Source of the DNA: an uncultured Ruminococcus sp.
GTDB taxonomy: Bacteria; Bacillota; Clostridia; Oscillospirales; Acutalibacteraceae
NCBI GenBank assembly: GCA_902800065.1
Contig: CADCDE010000001.1
Location: 1 to 64,000, forward strand
Length of the DNA: 64,000 bases
Direction of reading: 5' to 3'
Positions within the stretch are counted from its first letter, which is position 1, and each line of letters begins with the position of its first letter. The position numbers and the translations under genes were made by a program. Positions 34,949 to 44,042 of the stretch are shown here, piece by piece. Below the pieces are notes generated by a model, which was not told the origin of the DNA, searched no databases, and worked only from the letters and a program-made list of their open reading frames with translations.

Positions 34949-35827
34949 ATGATAAAAAGTATGACAGGCTATGGAAGATTTGAGGGAGTTATTGAGGGGA
35001 GAAGAATCGTTTTTGAAATAAAATCGGTCAATCACAGATTTTTTGAACTTCAGTGCAGACTTCCGAAGGGATATGGATTTCTTGAGGAGAGCATAAAAGA
35101 GCTTTTGGGAAAGTACATATCCAGAGGAAAAGTTGATGTTTTTGTAACATTGGATGCTGATGAAAATGTTGCAGCAGAGGTAAAACTTAATCATTCGCTT
35201 GCAGCAGGTTATGTAAATGCCTTGAGGGAATTGGCGGATAAATATGGTCTTCAGGATGATATATCCGTTTCGACTTTATCAAAATATACTGATATATTTA
35301 CTGTGAGCAAGGCTCCTGAGGATGAAGACAAATTATGTGAGATAGTAAATTCAGCAGGTGAACAGGCTCTTTTGAGCTTTATGGAAATGCGTGAGCGTGA
35401 AGGCGAAAAGTTGAAGAATGATGTTCTTGAACGAGGTCAGAATATCATATCCATAGTTTCAGAAATAGAGGAACGTTCTCCCAAAATCGTTGAGGAATAC
35501 AGAAATAAGCTGTATGAGAGATTGAAAGAAGTGCTTTCGGATAACACGATAGATGAACAGAGAATGTTGATGGAAGCGGCTATATTTGCCGACAAAACAG
35601 CCGTTGCAGAGGAAACAGTGAGACTTCGCAGCCACTTTGCACAGCTTGAGCAGATACTCAATGCATCGGCTCCTGCAGGAAGAAAGCTGGATTTTATTAT
35701 TCAGGAAATGAACAGGGAAGCCAATACCATAGGCTCAAAGGTCTGTGATGCCGAGCTTGCACACAAGGTTGTTGCAATAAAAGCTGATCTTGAAAAGATA
35801 CGAGAGCAGATACAGAATATCGAGTGA
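34949..35827 (+). CDS. YicC/YloC family endoribonuclease
   Basis: ATG 34949 (MIKSMTGYGRFEG) fits the family start; the upstream in-frame TTG at 34904 has no ribosome site. 292 residues, normal length. Conserved ends are SMTGYGR, EIKSVNHRFFELQCRLP and the C-terminal GRKLDFIIQEMNREANTIGS. YicC proteins form hexameric RNases that act on RNA in E. coli and B. subtilis. It is first in a long co-directional housekeeping run and directly precedes remA, as yloC does in B. subtilis. Confidence 0.95.
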   Translation: MIKSMTGYGRFEGVIEGRRIVFEIKSVNHRFFELQCRLPKGYGFLEESIKELLGKYISRGKVDVFVTLDADENVAAEVKLNHSLAAGYVNALRELADKYGLQDDISVSTLSKYTDIFTVSKAPEDEDKLCEIVNSAGEQALLSFMEMREREGEKLKNDVLERGQNIISIVSEIEERSPKIVEEYRNKLYERLKEVLSDNTIDEQRMLMEAAIFADKTAVAEETVRLRSHFAQLEQILNASAPAGRKLDFIIQEMNREANTIGSKVCDAELAHKVVAIKADLEKIREQIQNIE

Positions 35828-35839
35828 GGAGTGAAAAAA

Positions 35840-36100
35840 TTGCAGCTTGTAAATATAGGTTATGGCAATATGATATCGTCCTCAAGGATAATCGCAATAG
35901 TTAGCCCTGATGCTGCACCTGTCAAGAGAATGATACAGAATGCCCGTGACAACGGTATGCTGATAGATGCTTCATGCGGAAGAAAAACGAAATCCGTTAT
36001 TGTAACTGACAGCGACCATGTTGTTCTTTCGGCAGTACAGCCCGAAACAGTTGCACACCGTATCAATGATGATGAACAGCCGTTGAAGAATGATGAATAG
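35840..36100 (+). CDS. remA: Extracellular matrix regulator RemA (DUF370)
   Basis: TTG 35840 is favoured: AGGAG ends at 35830, giving proper spacing, and the protein then begins [10 protein letters not shown] as RemA does; GTG 35831 would abut the site. 86 residues. [40 protein letters not shown] and [15 protein letters not shown] are nearly diagnostic. In B. subtilis RemA is a DNA-binding ring that activates matrix genes including tapA-sipW-tasA. SipW-type matrix genes are in this same window (6.7-9.4 kb), but a direct link is inference. Confidence 0.95.
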   Translation: MQLVNIGYGNMISSSRIIAIVSPDAAPVKRMIQNARDNGMLIDASCGRKTKSVIVTDSDHVVLSAVQPETVAHRINDDEQPLKNDE

Positions 36101-36132
36101 TACATTTTTAAAGTTAAAACTTTGATGTCTTT

Positions 36133-36160
36133 GTCATTCCGAGCGAAGTGAGGAATCTTT
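36133..36160. repeat. Partial MITE-like palindrome
   Basis: Only the left half, GTCATTCCGAGCGAAGTGAG onward, is present between remA and gmk. Confidence 0.75.
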
Positions 36161-36262
36161 AAATATCCTTAGCTTACGTTCAGGAAGACATAAAAAGGAT
36201 TCAACTTTACCAAGTAATATTCATTCTTTGATATATATGGAAAATGGAGGAATTTTTGGAAA

Positions 36263-36808
36263 ATGGGAAAATTATTTGTAGTATCGGGACCTGCAGGAAC
36301 GGGTAAGGGTACTGTCGTAAAGGAGCTTATCGCCCGTGGAGTTGCAGAGCTTTCAATATCGGCTACTACCAGAGCTCCGAGAGGTCAGGAAAAGAATGGT
36401 ATCGAGTATCATTTTCTTCAAAGAGAGGAATTTGAGAAACTCATATCAGAGGACGGTTTTCTTGAGTATGCAGAATATTGCGGAAATTACTACGGTTCAC
36501 CCAAAAAGCCGATAGATGAATGGATATCTCAGGGAAAGAATGTTATACTTGAAATAGAAGTACAGGGCTATCAGAAAATCAAGGAAAAAAGACCTGACTG
36601 TGTGGGAATATTTATAATGCCTCCGTCACTTGAGGAGCTTGAAAAGCGTCTTCGTGGCAGGAATACCGAAACAGAGGAACAGATACAGAAGCGTCTTAAA
36701 AGAGCAGGAGAGGAGATACCTCTTTCAAAGCTGTACGATTATGTGGTAGTCAATGATACTGTTGAAAAATGTGCTGACGAGATAGAAAAAATATTTGATA
36801 ATATCTGA
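36263..36808 (+). CDS. gmk: Guanylate kinase
   Basis: 181 residues. It phosphorylates GMP to GDP with ATP. P-loop GPAGTGKGT, SISATTRAPRGQEKNGIEYH, EYAEYCGNYYGSP and LEIEVQGYQKIK are standard. ATG 36263 follows AATGGAGGAA. Confidence 0.97.
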   Translation: MGKLFVVSGPAGTGKGTVVKELIARGVAELSISATTRAPRGQEKNGIEYHFLQREEFEKLISEDGFLEYAEYCGNYYGSPKKPIDEWISQGKNVILEIEVQGYQKIKEKRPDCVGIFIMPPSLEELEKRLRGRNTETEEQIQKRLKRAGEEIPLSKLYDYVVVNDTVEKCADEIEKIFDNI

Positions 36809-36821
36809 AAGGGAGATTTTT

Positions 36822-37040
36822 ATGTACGAAAATTATACAAGACCGAATGTTGATGATATATTCGCAGGCAAGATGAGTAAATATGCCCTTGCAATAGCTG
36901 TTGCAAAGAGAGCAAGGGAAATTACAGATGAGATACAGAAGGACAAGACAAAAGGTCCCTGTGATAAGCCTGTTATAGTTGCAGTTGAGGAATTTAAGGA
37001 ACATAAGTTTGCTATATTAGAGCCTGATGTTGATGACTGA
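36822..37040 (+). CDS. rpoZ: RNA polymerase omega subunit
   Basis: 72 residues from ATG 36822 with AAGGGAG upstream. The core SKYALAIAVAKRAREI followed by AVEEFKEHKF matches omega, which helps assemble and stabilise RNA polymerase. The gene overlaps the start of priA by 14 nt. Confidence 0.93.
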   Translation: MYENYTRPNVDDIFAGKMSKYALAIAVAKRAREITDEIQKDKTKGPCDKPVIVAVEEFKEHKFAILEPDVDD

Positions 37041-39468
37041 AAAATATCTTGTCGGCGGTATCGCTGTCGAGAATACGCTTTATCATTTTGATAAGCTGTA
37101 TGATTATGTTATTCCTGAAAGCTGTGAAGGGTATGCCCGTACAGGCTGTCGTGTGATGGTCAATTTCAGAAATTCTCTCCGTCAGGGAATGATAATGGAG
37201 CTTCACCGCACTGATGATATTTCGGAACTGAAGCATATCAGTGAGATGCTTGACAAAGAACCTGTTATGTCGGAGGAACTTGTAAAATTGGCTTTTATGA
37301 TGAAGGACAGATGCTTTTGTACTCTGTTCAATGCCTGTCGTGCAATGCTTCCAACAGGGCTTTCACTCAAAGTTATGTACAGCTATAAGGCAAATGATGG
37401 AGTTGATATAAACAGTCTTTCCGAAACAGAAAAACAGATATATCTGTATTTGAAATCGAGGAAAACGGCTGTCAGGCAGGATAATCTTCTGAAAGCAATG
37501 GGATTATCCGATGGAGATATCTTTTCTGAGATGTATAAGAAAAATATCCTGTCAAGGACAGAATCAGTCAAAAAACGCTTGCAGGATATCACCGTCAAAA
37601 TGGTACATCTTGAAAATTACAGTGAAGATGCGGAATATACGCCTAATCAGCAGGAGGTCATAAATACACTTCTTGTATCGGGAGATGTTTCGAGAAAGGA
37701 AATATGCTATTTTACGGGAGTGTCAGGTGCTGTTGTAGACAATCTCGTGAAGAAGGGTGTTTGCAGTTATTATGATTCAAAGCCGCCAGAGCTGCCAAAA
37801 GAAATAATTGAAGTGACGGATGATAAAGATATAATCCTGACATTTCAGCAGCAAAGTGCGTTTGATTCGCTTATCGAAAAATATTGCAGTGATAAGCCCG
37901 AAGCATCTCTTTTATACGGCATAACAGGCAGCGGAAAAACATCTGTTTTCATGAAGCTGATAGACCGTGCCAATGCTGATGGAAAAGGTGTTATATGTAT
38001 GGTACCCGAAATAGCACTGACACCTCAGCTTCTTGATAAATTCAAGGCAAGATACGGAAATAAAGTTGCAGTTTTCCACAGTGGCTTATCGCTTTCCGAA
38101 AGATTGAAGGAATGGAAAAGAGTTAAAAATAAAGAGGCAAATATAGCAGTCGGTACCCGCTCGGCAATATTTGCACCTCTTTCGGATATAGGTCTGATAG
38201 TCATTGACGAAGAACAGGAATATACATACAAATCCGCTTCGGCACCGAGATTCCATGCCCGTGACCTTGCAAAGATAAGATGTGTGCATAACAATGCACT
38301 GCTTCTGATGTCATCTGCAACACCGTCAATAGAGAGCTTTTATTTTGCGAATGAGAACAGATATTCTCTTGAGACGCTTGATAAAAGATATGGTACAGCG
38401 GTATTGCCTGATGTTATCACGGTTGACATGAATGAAGAAGTATATAAAGGTAATACGTCCGGGTACAGTTCAGTTTTACTTGATGCACTGCGTGAGAATC
38501 TTAATAATAACAAGCAGTCGATAATACTTTTGAATAGACGTGGATATAATACTTTCATATCGTGTATGATTTGCAATGAAGTTATAACGTGTCCGAATTG
38601 TTCCATTTCACTGACGTTTCACAGTGCAAATCAAAGACTGATGTGTCATTACTGCGGATATTCGATACCTGTTCCAAGGGGGTGTCCGTCATGTCATTCA
38701 GACAAGCTGAGATATTCGGGTGCAGGTACTCAGAAGGCTGAAAAGGACTTGCAGGAGCTTTTTCCGAGAGCAAGGATAGTTCGTCTTGATACGGATTCTA
38801 CAATGAGAAGGTTCTCATATGAAAAAAAACTGGAAGCATTCCGTAACGGTGAATATGATATAATGCTTGGTACTCAGATGGTCGCAAAGGGACTTGATTT
38901 CCCGAATGTAACACTTGTGGGAGTGCTTTCCGCTGACCTGATGCTTCACAGTGATGATTTCAGAAGCTATGAAAGGACATTTTCACTGCTGACACAGGTA
39001 GTTGGACGTTCAGGCAGAGGTGAATTTAAAGGCAGGGCTGTTATACAGACCTATGAGCCTGAAAATCCCGTGATAAAACTTGCAGCACAGCAGAATTATT
39101 CGGAGTTTTATAAAAGCGAGATACTTATACGAAAAGCAATGCTGTATCCGCCATTTTCTGATATATGTGTAATAGCTTTCATAGGAAAAGATATGAATAA
39201 AACGAGGGATACATCCGTGATATTTGCTCAAAGACTTGCACAGCTTGCCGGAAATGAATACAGTGATATTCCGATGCGTGTGATAGGACCGTCACCTGCA
39301 CTTGTTTCCAAGATAAATAATAAATACCGCTATAGGATAATTATAAAAACCAAGAATACAAAGCGTTTCAGGGAGATGCTCTCAAGACTGCTGATAATTT
39401 TCGGAAAAGATAAGACATTTTCCGATGTGACAGTCTATGCGGACATTGATCCTGAAAATGTAAGTTGA
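37027..39468 (+). CDS. priA: Primosomal replication helicase PriA
   Basis: 813 residues; it starts inside rpoZ (ATG 37027 or 37033). An N-terminal 3'-end-binding domain is followed by a helicase core: Walker A LLYGITGSGKTSVF, DEEQ Walker B variant (VIDEEQEYTYK), SSATPSIES, GTQMVAKGLDFP and QVVGRSGRG. Paired zinc Cys clusters lie at CMICNEVITCPNC and CHYCGYSIPVPRGCPSC. PriA restarts stalled forks. In B. subtilis coaBC sits between rpoZ and priA; here it does not. Confidence 0.97.
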   Translation: MLMTEKYLVGGIAVENTLYHFDKLYDYVIPESCEGYARTGCRVMVNFRNSLRQGMIMELHRTDDISELKHISEMLDKEPVMSEELVKLAFMMKDRCFCTLFNACRAMLPTGLSLKVMYSYKANDGVDINSLSETEKQIYLYLKSRKTAVRQDNLLKAMGLSDGDIFSEMYKKNILSRTESVKKRLQDITVKMVHLENYSEDAEYTPNQQEVINTLLVSGDVSRKEICYFTGVSGAVVDNLVKKGVCSYYDSKPPELPKEIIEVTDDKDIILTFQQQSAFDSLIEKYCSDKPEASLLYGITGSGKTSVFMKLIDRANADGKGVICMVPEIALTPQLLDKFKARYGNKVAVFHSGLSLSERLKEWKRVKNKEANIAVGTRSAIFAPLSDIGLIVIDEEQEYTYKSASAPRFHARDLAKIRCVHNNALLLMSSATPSIESFYFANENRYSLETLDKRYGTAVLPDVITVDMNEEVYKGNTSGYSSVLLDALRENLNNNKQSIILLNRRGYNTFISCMICNEVITCPNCSISLTFHSANQRLMCHYCGYSIPVPRGCPSCHSDKLRYSGAGTQKAEKDLQELFPRARIVRLDTDSTMRRFSYEKKLEAFRNGEYDIMLGTQMVAKGLDFPNVTLVGVLSADLMLHSDDFRSYERTFSLLTQVVGRSGRGEFKGRAVIQTYEPENPVIKLAAQQNYSEFYKSEILIRKAMLYPPFSDICVIAFIGKDMNKTRDTSVIFAQRLAQLAGNEYSDIPMRVIGPSPALVSKINNKYRYRIIIKTKNTKRFREMLSRLLIIFGKDKTFSDVTVYADIDPENVS

Positions 39469-39497
39469 ATTTTGAAAAAGAAAGGAGCTGTTTTTTG

Positions 39498-39962
39498 ATG
39501 GCTATAAGAAATATTGTAAAAGAGGGCGATTCCGTATTGACCAAGGTATGCCGTCCCGTTGAAAAATTTGATGAAAAGCTGGAAGCATTGATAGAGGATA
39601 TGTATGAGACAATGGACAATGGCGGTGGTGTAGGACTTGCTGCACCTCAGGTAGGTATCCTCAGAAGAATTTTCGTTATAGACATAGGCGAAGGCAGAAT
39701 GGAGTTTGTGAATCCAAAGATAGTAAAGACAAGTGGAGTACAGGAATCCAGTGAAGGCTGTCTGTCATGTCCGGGAGAGTTCGGAATTACAAAGCGTCCG
39801 ATGTATGTAACGGCAGTTGCACAGAACCGTCACGGTGACCAATTTACAATCAATGCGGAGGGACTTCTTGCAAAGGCTATATGCCATGAGAATGACCACC
39901 TTGACGGGATACTTTTCAAGGAGCATATTATAAGAATGTTAGAGCCCAATGAAACGGAATGA
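39498..39962 (+). CDS. def: Peptide deformylase
   Basis: ATG 39498 follows AAAGGAGCTG; an earlier in-frame start is rejected as it precedes that site. 154 residues. Metal and active-site motifs are GGGVGLAAPQVG, EGCLSCPG and CHENDHLDGI. It removes formyl groups from nascent proteins; fmt is next, completing the formyl cycle. Confidence 0.97.
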   Translation: MAIRNIVKEGDSVLTKVCRPVEKFDEKLEALIEDMYETMDNGGGVGLAAPQVGILRRIFVIDIGEGRMEFVNPKIVKTSGVQESSEGCLSCPGEFGITKRPMYVTAVAQNRHGDQFTINAEGLLAKAICHENDHLDGILFKEHIIRMLEPNETE

Positions 39963-39972
39963 GTGATAATAT

Positions 39973-40887
39973 ATGAAAATAGTTTTTATGGGAACCCCTG
40001 ATTTTTCTGTGCCGTGTCTCAGGGCACTGATAGAAGACGGGAATGAGATAAATGGAGTTTTCACACAGCCCGATAAACCCAGAGGCAGACGTGGAAATCA
40101 GCTTTTGCCGTCACCCGTCAAAGTATGTGCACAGGAAAATGATATACAGGTATATCAGCCGACTACTCTTAAAAACGGTGAGGCTATGGAAATTATAAAA
40201 GAACTTGCCCCTGAAATGATAGTTGTAGTGGCTTACGGAAAGATATTGCCGAAGGAAATATTGGATTATCCGAAATACGGATGTATCAATATACACGCTT
40301 CACTTTTGCCTGAATACAGGGGAGCAGCACCAATACAGCAGGTACTACTTGACGGCAGGGATAAAACAGGTGTCACTGCAATGCTTATGGATATAGGGCT
40401 TGATACAGGCGATATGCTGATGAAAGCCGAAACATCTGTTGATGAAAATGAAACGATAGATTCACTGCACGACAGACTTTCGCAGATGGGTGCAGAGCTT
40501 ATCGTAAAAGTTGTTCATGATGCCGAAAAGGGCTTACTTGTCCGTGAAAAACAGGACGATTCAAAATCATCATATGTCGGTATGCTGACAAAGGATATGA
40601 TGAAGATGGATTTTACAAGATCGGCAAAGAAACTGCATGATCTTGTAAGGGCATTGACAGGAACAGCATTTCTTGACGGAAAGCGTGTGAAGATATACAG
40701 AACGCTTGTCAGGGAAAATAAGGGTGAAGCAGGAGAGATATTGTCTTTGAATCCGTTTATAGTGGCTTGCGGAGAAGGCTCTCTTGAGATACTCGAAATA
40801 CAGCCTGAGGGTAAAAAAAGAATGTCTGCAAAGGATTTTGCTAACGGTTTGAAGAATACGGGAACAAAGGATATGAAATTTTCATAG
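39973..40887 (+). CDS. fmt: Methionyl-tRNA formyltransferase
   Basis: 304 residues. FMGTPDFSVPCL, FTQPDKPRGR, NIHASLLPEYRGAAPIQ (formyl-folate site) and DIGLDTGDML are family motifs; the C-terminal OB-like domain is present. It formylates initiator Met-tRNA using 10-formyl-THF. 10 nt after def. Confidence 0.97.
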   Translation: MKIVFMGTPDFSVPCLRALIEDGNEINGVFTQPDKPRGRRGNQLLPSPVKVCAQENDIQVYQPTTLKNGEAMEIIKELAPEMIVVVAYGKILPKEILDYPKYGCINIHASLLPEYRGAAPIQQVLLDGRDKTGVTAMLMDIGLDTGDMLMKAETSVDENETIDSLHDRLSQMGAELIVKVVHDAEKGLLVREKQDDSKSSYVGMLTKDMMKMDFTRSAKKLHDLVRALTGTAFLDGKRVKIYRTLVRENKGEAGEILSLNPFIVACGEGSLEILEIQPEGKKRMSAKDFANGLKNTGTKDMKFS

Positions 40888-40901
40888 ACAGGAGTATTGT
40901 T

Positions 40902-42233
40902 ATGGCGGAAACATCAAGACAAACAGCTTTTACAGCTCTTATGCGTGTCGAAAGGGACGGCTCTTATTCAAATATAGCACTTGATATGATACTTTCAAAA
41001 AGCTCCCTTTCACAGCGTGATAAGAATTTTGTGTCAGGCATTTTTTACGGTGTGATCGAAAAATGTCTGCTTTTGGACTATAATATATCCGTATATTCGG
41101 ATATCCCGCTGAATAAGCTGGATATGGAAATAATAAATATTCTCAGGATGGGATTGTATCAGATATTTTTCATGGACAGTGTACCTGATTCGGCAGCGGT
41201 AAATGAAACAGTGAATTTGTGCCATGGCAATAAATTTTCGAGTGCAGCGGGATTTGTCAACGGTATTCTCCGTTCAGCTTTGGAATACGGCAGTCTGAAG
41301 CTGCCGAATCCGAAAAAGGGTAAAAGCAAGTTTTATTCGGTAGAATTTTCGTGTCCCGAAAGGATAGTAAAAATATGGCGGCAAAGCTATGGCGATGATA
41401 TAACGAGGGATATACTTGAGTCACTTGACGGCAGACCGCCGATAAATGCAAGAGTCAATACTCTGAAAACAAATACTGATGAATTGAAAAAGTCATTTGA
41501 GGAATCAGGTGTCAATGTAGAGTGCAGTGAACTGTCCGAAAATTGCCTGAAGCTCTCAAATACAGGTTCAATAGAAAAATTACCGCAGTACAGAAACGGA
41601 TTGTTCCATATACAGGATACGGCTTCACAGATATGCTGCAAAATGCTTGATGTTCATGAGGGACAGACAGTGTTGGATGTATGTGCGGCTCCGGGTGGAA
41701 AGAGCTTTACTCTTGCACAGATGATGAACAATAAGGGCAGGATAATTTCGTGTGACCTGTATGAATCAAGGCTCGGACTTGTCGAAAACGGTGCAAAAAG
41801 ACTTTCAATAGATATTATATCAACGGTTGCTGGTGATGCTTCAAAAATAAGTGATTTTCCGATGGCTGACAGGGTATTGTGTGATGTACCGTGTTCGGGA
41901 CTCGGCATAATAAGAAGGAAGCCTGAGCTGAGATACAAGGAGGATCTGGGTATTGACACATTACCCGATATACAGTATCTTATATTATGCAACAGTGCAG
42001 GATTCGTAAAAAGCGGAGGGCTGTTGATATATTCCACCTGTACGCTTGATCCTTGGGAAAATAATGAAAATGCAAGGAAATTCCTTGATGAGCATGAGGA
42101 TTTTGAGCCGTATGCACTGAAGCTGCCTGATAATATAAAAAGAGGTATCGAGGAAAATGAAAATGAGCTGACACTGTTTCCTCATATCAATGATACAGAC
42201 GGATTTTTTATAAGTGCTTTCAGAAGGAAGTGA
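40902..42233 (+). CDS. rsmB: 16S rRNA m5C967 methyltransferase
   Basis: 443 residues: an NusB-like N-terminal RNA-binding domain (1-about 140) and an SAM methyltransferase domain with DVCAAPGGKSFTLAQMM, DVPCSGLGIIRRKPE (catalytic Cys) and YSTCTLDPWEN (second Cys). It methylates C967 in 16S rRNA. The stop is 5 nt from the rlmN start. Confidence 0.96.
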   Translation: MAETSRQTAFTALMRVERDGSYSNIALDMILSKSSLSQRDKNFVSGIFYGVIEKCLLLDYNISVYSDIPLNKLDMEIINILRMGLYQIFFMDSVPDSAAVNETVNLCHGNKFSSAAGFVNGILRSALEYGSLKLPNPKKGKSKFYSVEFSCPERIVKIWRQSYGDDITRDILESLDGRPPINARVNTLKTNTDELKKSFEESGVNVECSELSENCLKLSNTGSIEKLPQYRNGLFHIQDTASQICCKMLDVHEGQTVLDVCAAPGGKSFTLAQMMNNKGRIISCDLYESRLGLVENGAKRLSIDIISTVAGDASKISDFPMADRVLCDVPCSGLGIIRRKPELRYKEDLGIDTLPDIQYLILCNSAGFVKSGGLLIYSTCTLDPWENNENARKFLDEHEDFEPYALKLPDNIKRGIEENENELTLFPHINDTDGFFISAFRRK

Positions 42234-42237
42234 TATT

Positions 42238-43278
42238 ATGCCGGAGGATATAAAGTCAATGTATGAGCATGAGCTCAAAGAAAAATTTGCCGAAATGGGC
42301 GAGCCTGCTTACAGGGCATCTCAGGTGTATAAATGGCTTCATTCGGGTGTAAAATCGTTTGATGAAATGACCAATATTTCCAAGAAGCTCCGTGAGAGTC
42401 TTATGGAAAAGTACTATATATCAAATGCAGCTATTGAAAAAAAATTGGTTTCGTCTTATGATGATACAAGGAAATATTTGTTTTCATTTTCTGACGGTGA
42501 AATGGTAGAGTCTGTTCTGATGAAATATCATCACGGATATACAAGCTGCATATCAACTCAGGTGGGCTGCAAAATGGGGTGTACATTTTGTGCGACAGGT
42601 CAGAGCGGATTTTCAAGGAATCTTACAGCGTCTGAAATGCTCTCTCAAATACAGGCTGAACAGGAAGACAATGATATAAGGATATCAAATATAGTTCTGA
42701 TGGGAATGGGCGAGCCGTTGGACAATTTTGACAATGTCATAAGATTTTTGAAGCTGGTCAGCAGTGAGAACGGCATGAATATAGGAATGAGACATATATC
42801 CCTGTCAACGTGCGGCATAGTTCCGAGGATATATGAGCTTGCCGATATGAAATTACAGCTTACTTTGTCTGTTTCACTTCATGCACCAAATGACCAAATA
42901 CGCAGCAGGACTATGCCCGTGAACAGAAAATATAATATTTCTGAACTTTTGAAAGCCTGCAAATATTATTCCGATACTACAAGCAGGAGAATATCGTTTG
43001 AATATGCGATGATAGACGGTGTAAACGACAGTGAAGCCTGTGCAGCGGAGCTTGCAAAAAGGCTTAAAGGGATATTGAGCCATGTAAATCTTATTCCTGT
43101 AAATACTGTCAGTGGTACAGGCTATGAAAAAAGCAAAAAGGAAAGCATAAGGAAATTTATTGCAGTACTCGAAAAATCGGGTATAACTGCAACGGTACGC
43201 AGAACTCTCGGAAGCGATATCAACGCTTCATGCGGACAATTACGCCGTTCCGTTACGGACGGTTCAAAAAAGGAGTGA
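42238..43278 (+). CDS. rlmN: Radical SAM 23S rRNA A2503 / tRNA A37 methyltransferase
   Basis: ATG 42238 is used because GGAAG lies upstream and the family begins about here. 346 residues. CKMGCTFCATG is the CxxxCxxC cluster motif; QVGC, VLMGMGEPLDNFDNV, LSTCGIVPRI and the C-terminal Cys (DINASCGQLR) are conserved. It adds C2-methyl to A2503 of 23S rRNA. Confidence 0.97.
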   Translation: MPEDIKSMYEHELKEKFAEMGEPAYRASQVYKWLHSGVKSFDEMTNISKKLRESLMEKYYISNAAIEKKLVSSYDDTRKYLFSFSDGEMVESVLMKYHHGYTSCISTQVGCKMGCTFCATGQSGFSRNLTASEMLSQIQAEQEDNDIRISNIVLMGMGEPLDNFDNVIRFLKLVSSENGMNIGMRHISLSTCGIVPRIYELADMKLQLTLSVSLHAPNDQIRSRTMPVNRKYNISELLKACKYYSDTTSRRISFEYAMIDGVNDSEACAAELAKRLKGILSHVNLIPVNTVSGTGYEKSKKESIRKFIAVLEKSGITATVRRTLGSDINASCGQLRRSVTDGSKKE

Positions 43279-43286
43279 AAAATAAA

Positions 43287-44015
43287 ATGCAGGTATGTTC
43301 CAAAACGGACAAAGGTCTTGTGAGAAGCTCAAATCAGGATTACTGCAGGACAGGTCTTTTGGATGACGGAACTGTATGGGCAATAGTCTGTGACGGTATG
43401 GGCGGAGCAAACGGCGGTGCAACTGCAAGCAGGATAGCAACAGATACTATTGCCGAACAAATAGTTGAGCTATATAAAGATGAAAGGTATTATAGTGATA
43501 TTGAAAAGCTTATCAGAACAGCCATAGCAATAGCTAACCAGCGGGTGTATGACATATCGAATAATGTCTATTCGCTCAACGGTATGGGTACAACGGTAGT
43601 TACCTCGATAGTGAAAGATAACATTGTACATATAGTCCATGCAGGTGACAGTCGTGCATATCTCTATGAAAACGGTTCTGTCAGGCAGGTAACAAAAGAT
43701 CACTCAATGGTACAGGAGCTTGTTGACATTGGGCAGATAACTCCTGAACAGGCACAGAATCATCCCAATAAAAATATCATCACAAGAGCCTTGGGAACAA
43801 GGGCAAATCTCAGAACGGATTACAATTATGTAGGATTTTCCAAAGGAAATGTACTGATAATGTGTACTGACGGACTTTCAAATTATATAACGGAAGACAG
43901 CCTTTCGGGATATATACAGAGATATCAGGGAAGCGAGCTTGCAGACAAGCTCGTTGAACAGGCAAACGCAATGGGTGGCAGTGATAATATCACAGTTGTT
44001 GTAATTGAGGGCTGA
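43287..44015 (+). CDS. prpC: PP2C-type Ser/Thr phosphatase PrpC/Stp
   Basis: ATG 43287 with AAAGGAGTG upstream gives 242 residues. Motifs are TDKGLVRSSNQDYC, VCDGMGGANGG, HAGDSRAYLY, TKDHSMV, CTDGLSNY and GGSDNITVVVI. It dephosphorylates proteins modified by the PASTA kinase encoded immediately downstream. Confidence 0.96.
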   Translation: MQVCSKTDKGLVRSSNQDYCRTGLLDDGTVWAIVCDGMGGANGGATASRIATDTIAEQIVELYKDERYYSDIEKLIRTAIAIANQRVYDISNNVYSLNGMGTTVVTSIVKDNIVHIVHAGDSRAYLYENGSVRQVTKDHSMVQELVDIGQITPEQAQNHPNKNIITRALGTRANLRTDYNYVGFSKGNVLIMCTDGLSNYITEDSLSGYIQRYQGSELADKLVEQANAMGGSDNITVVVIEG

Positions 44016-44042
44016 TCACAGTAGGAAAGGAGTTTTAATTTA

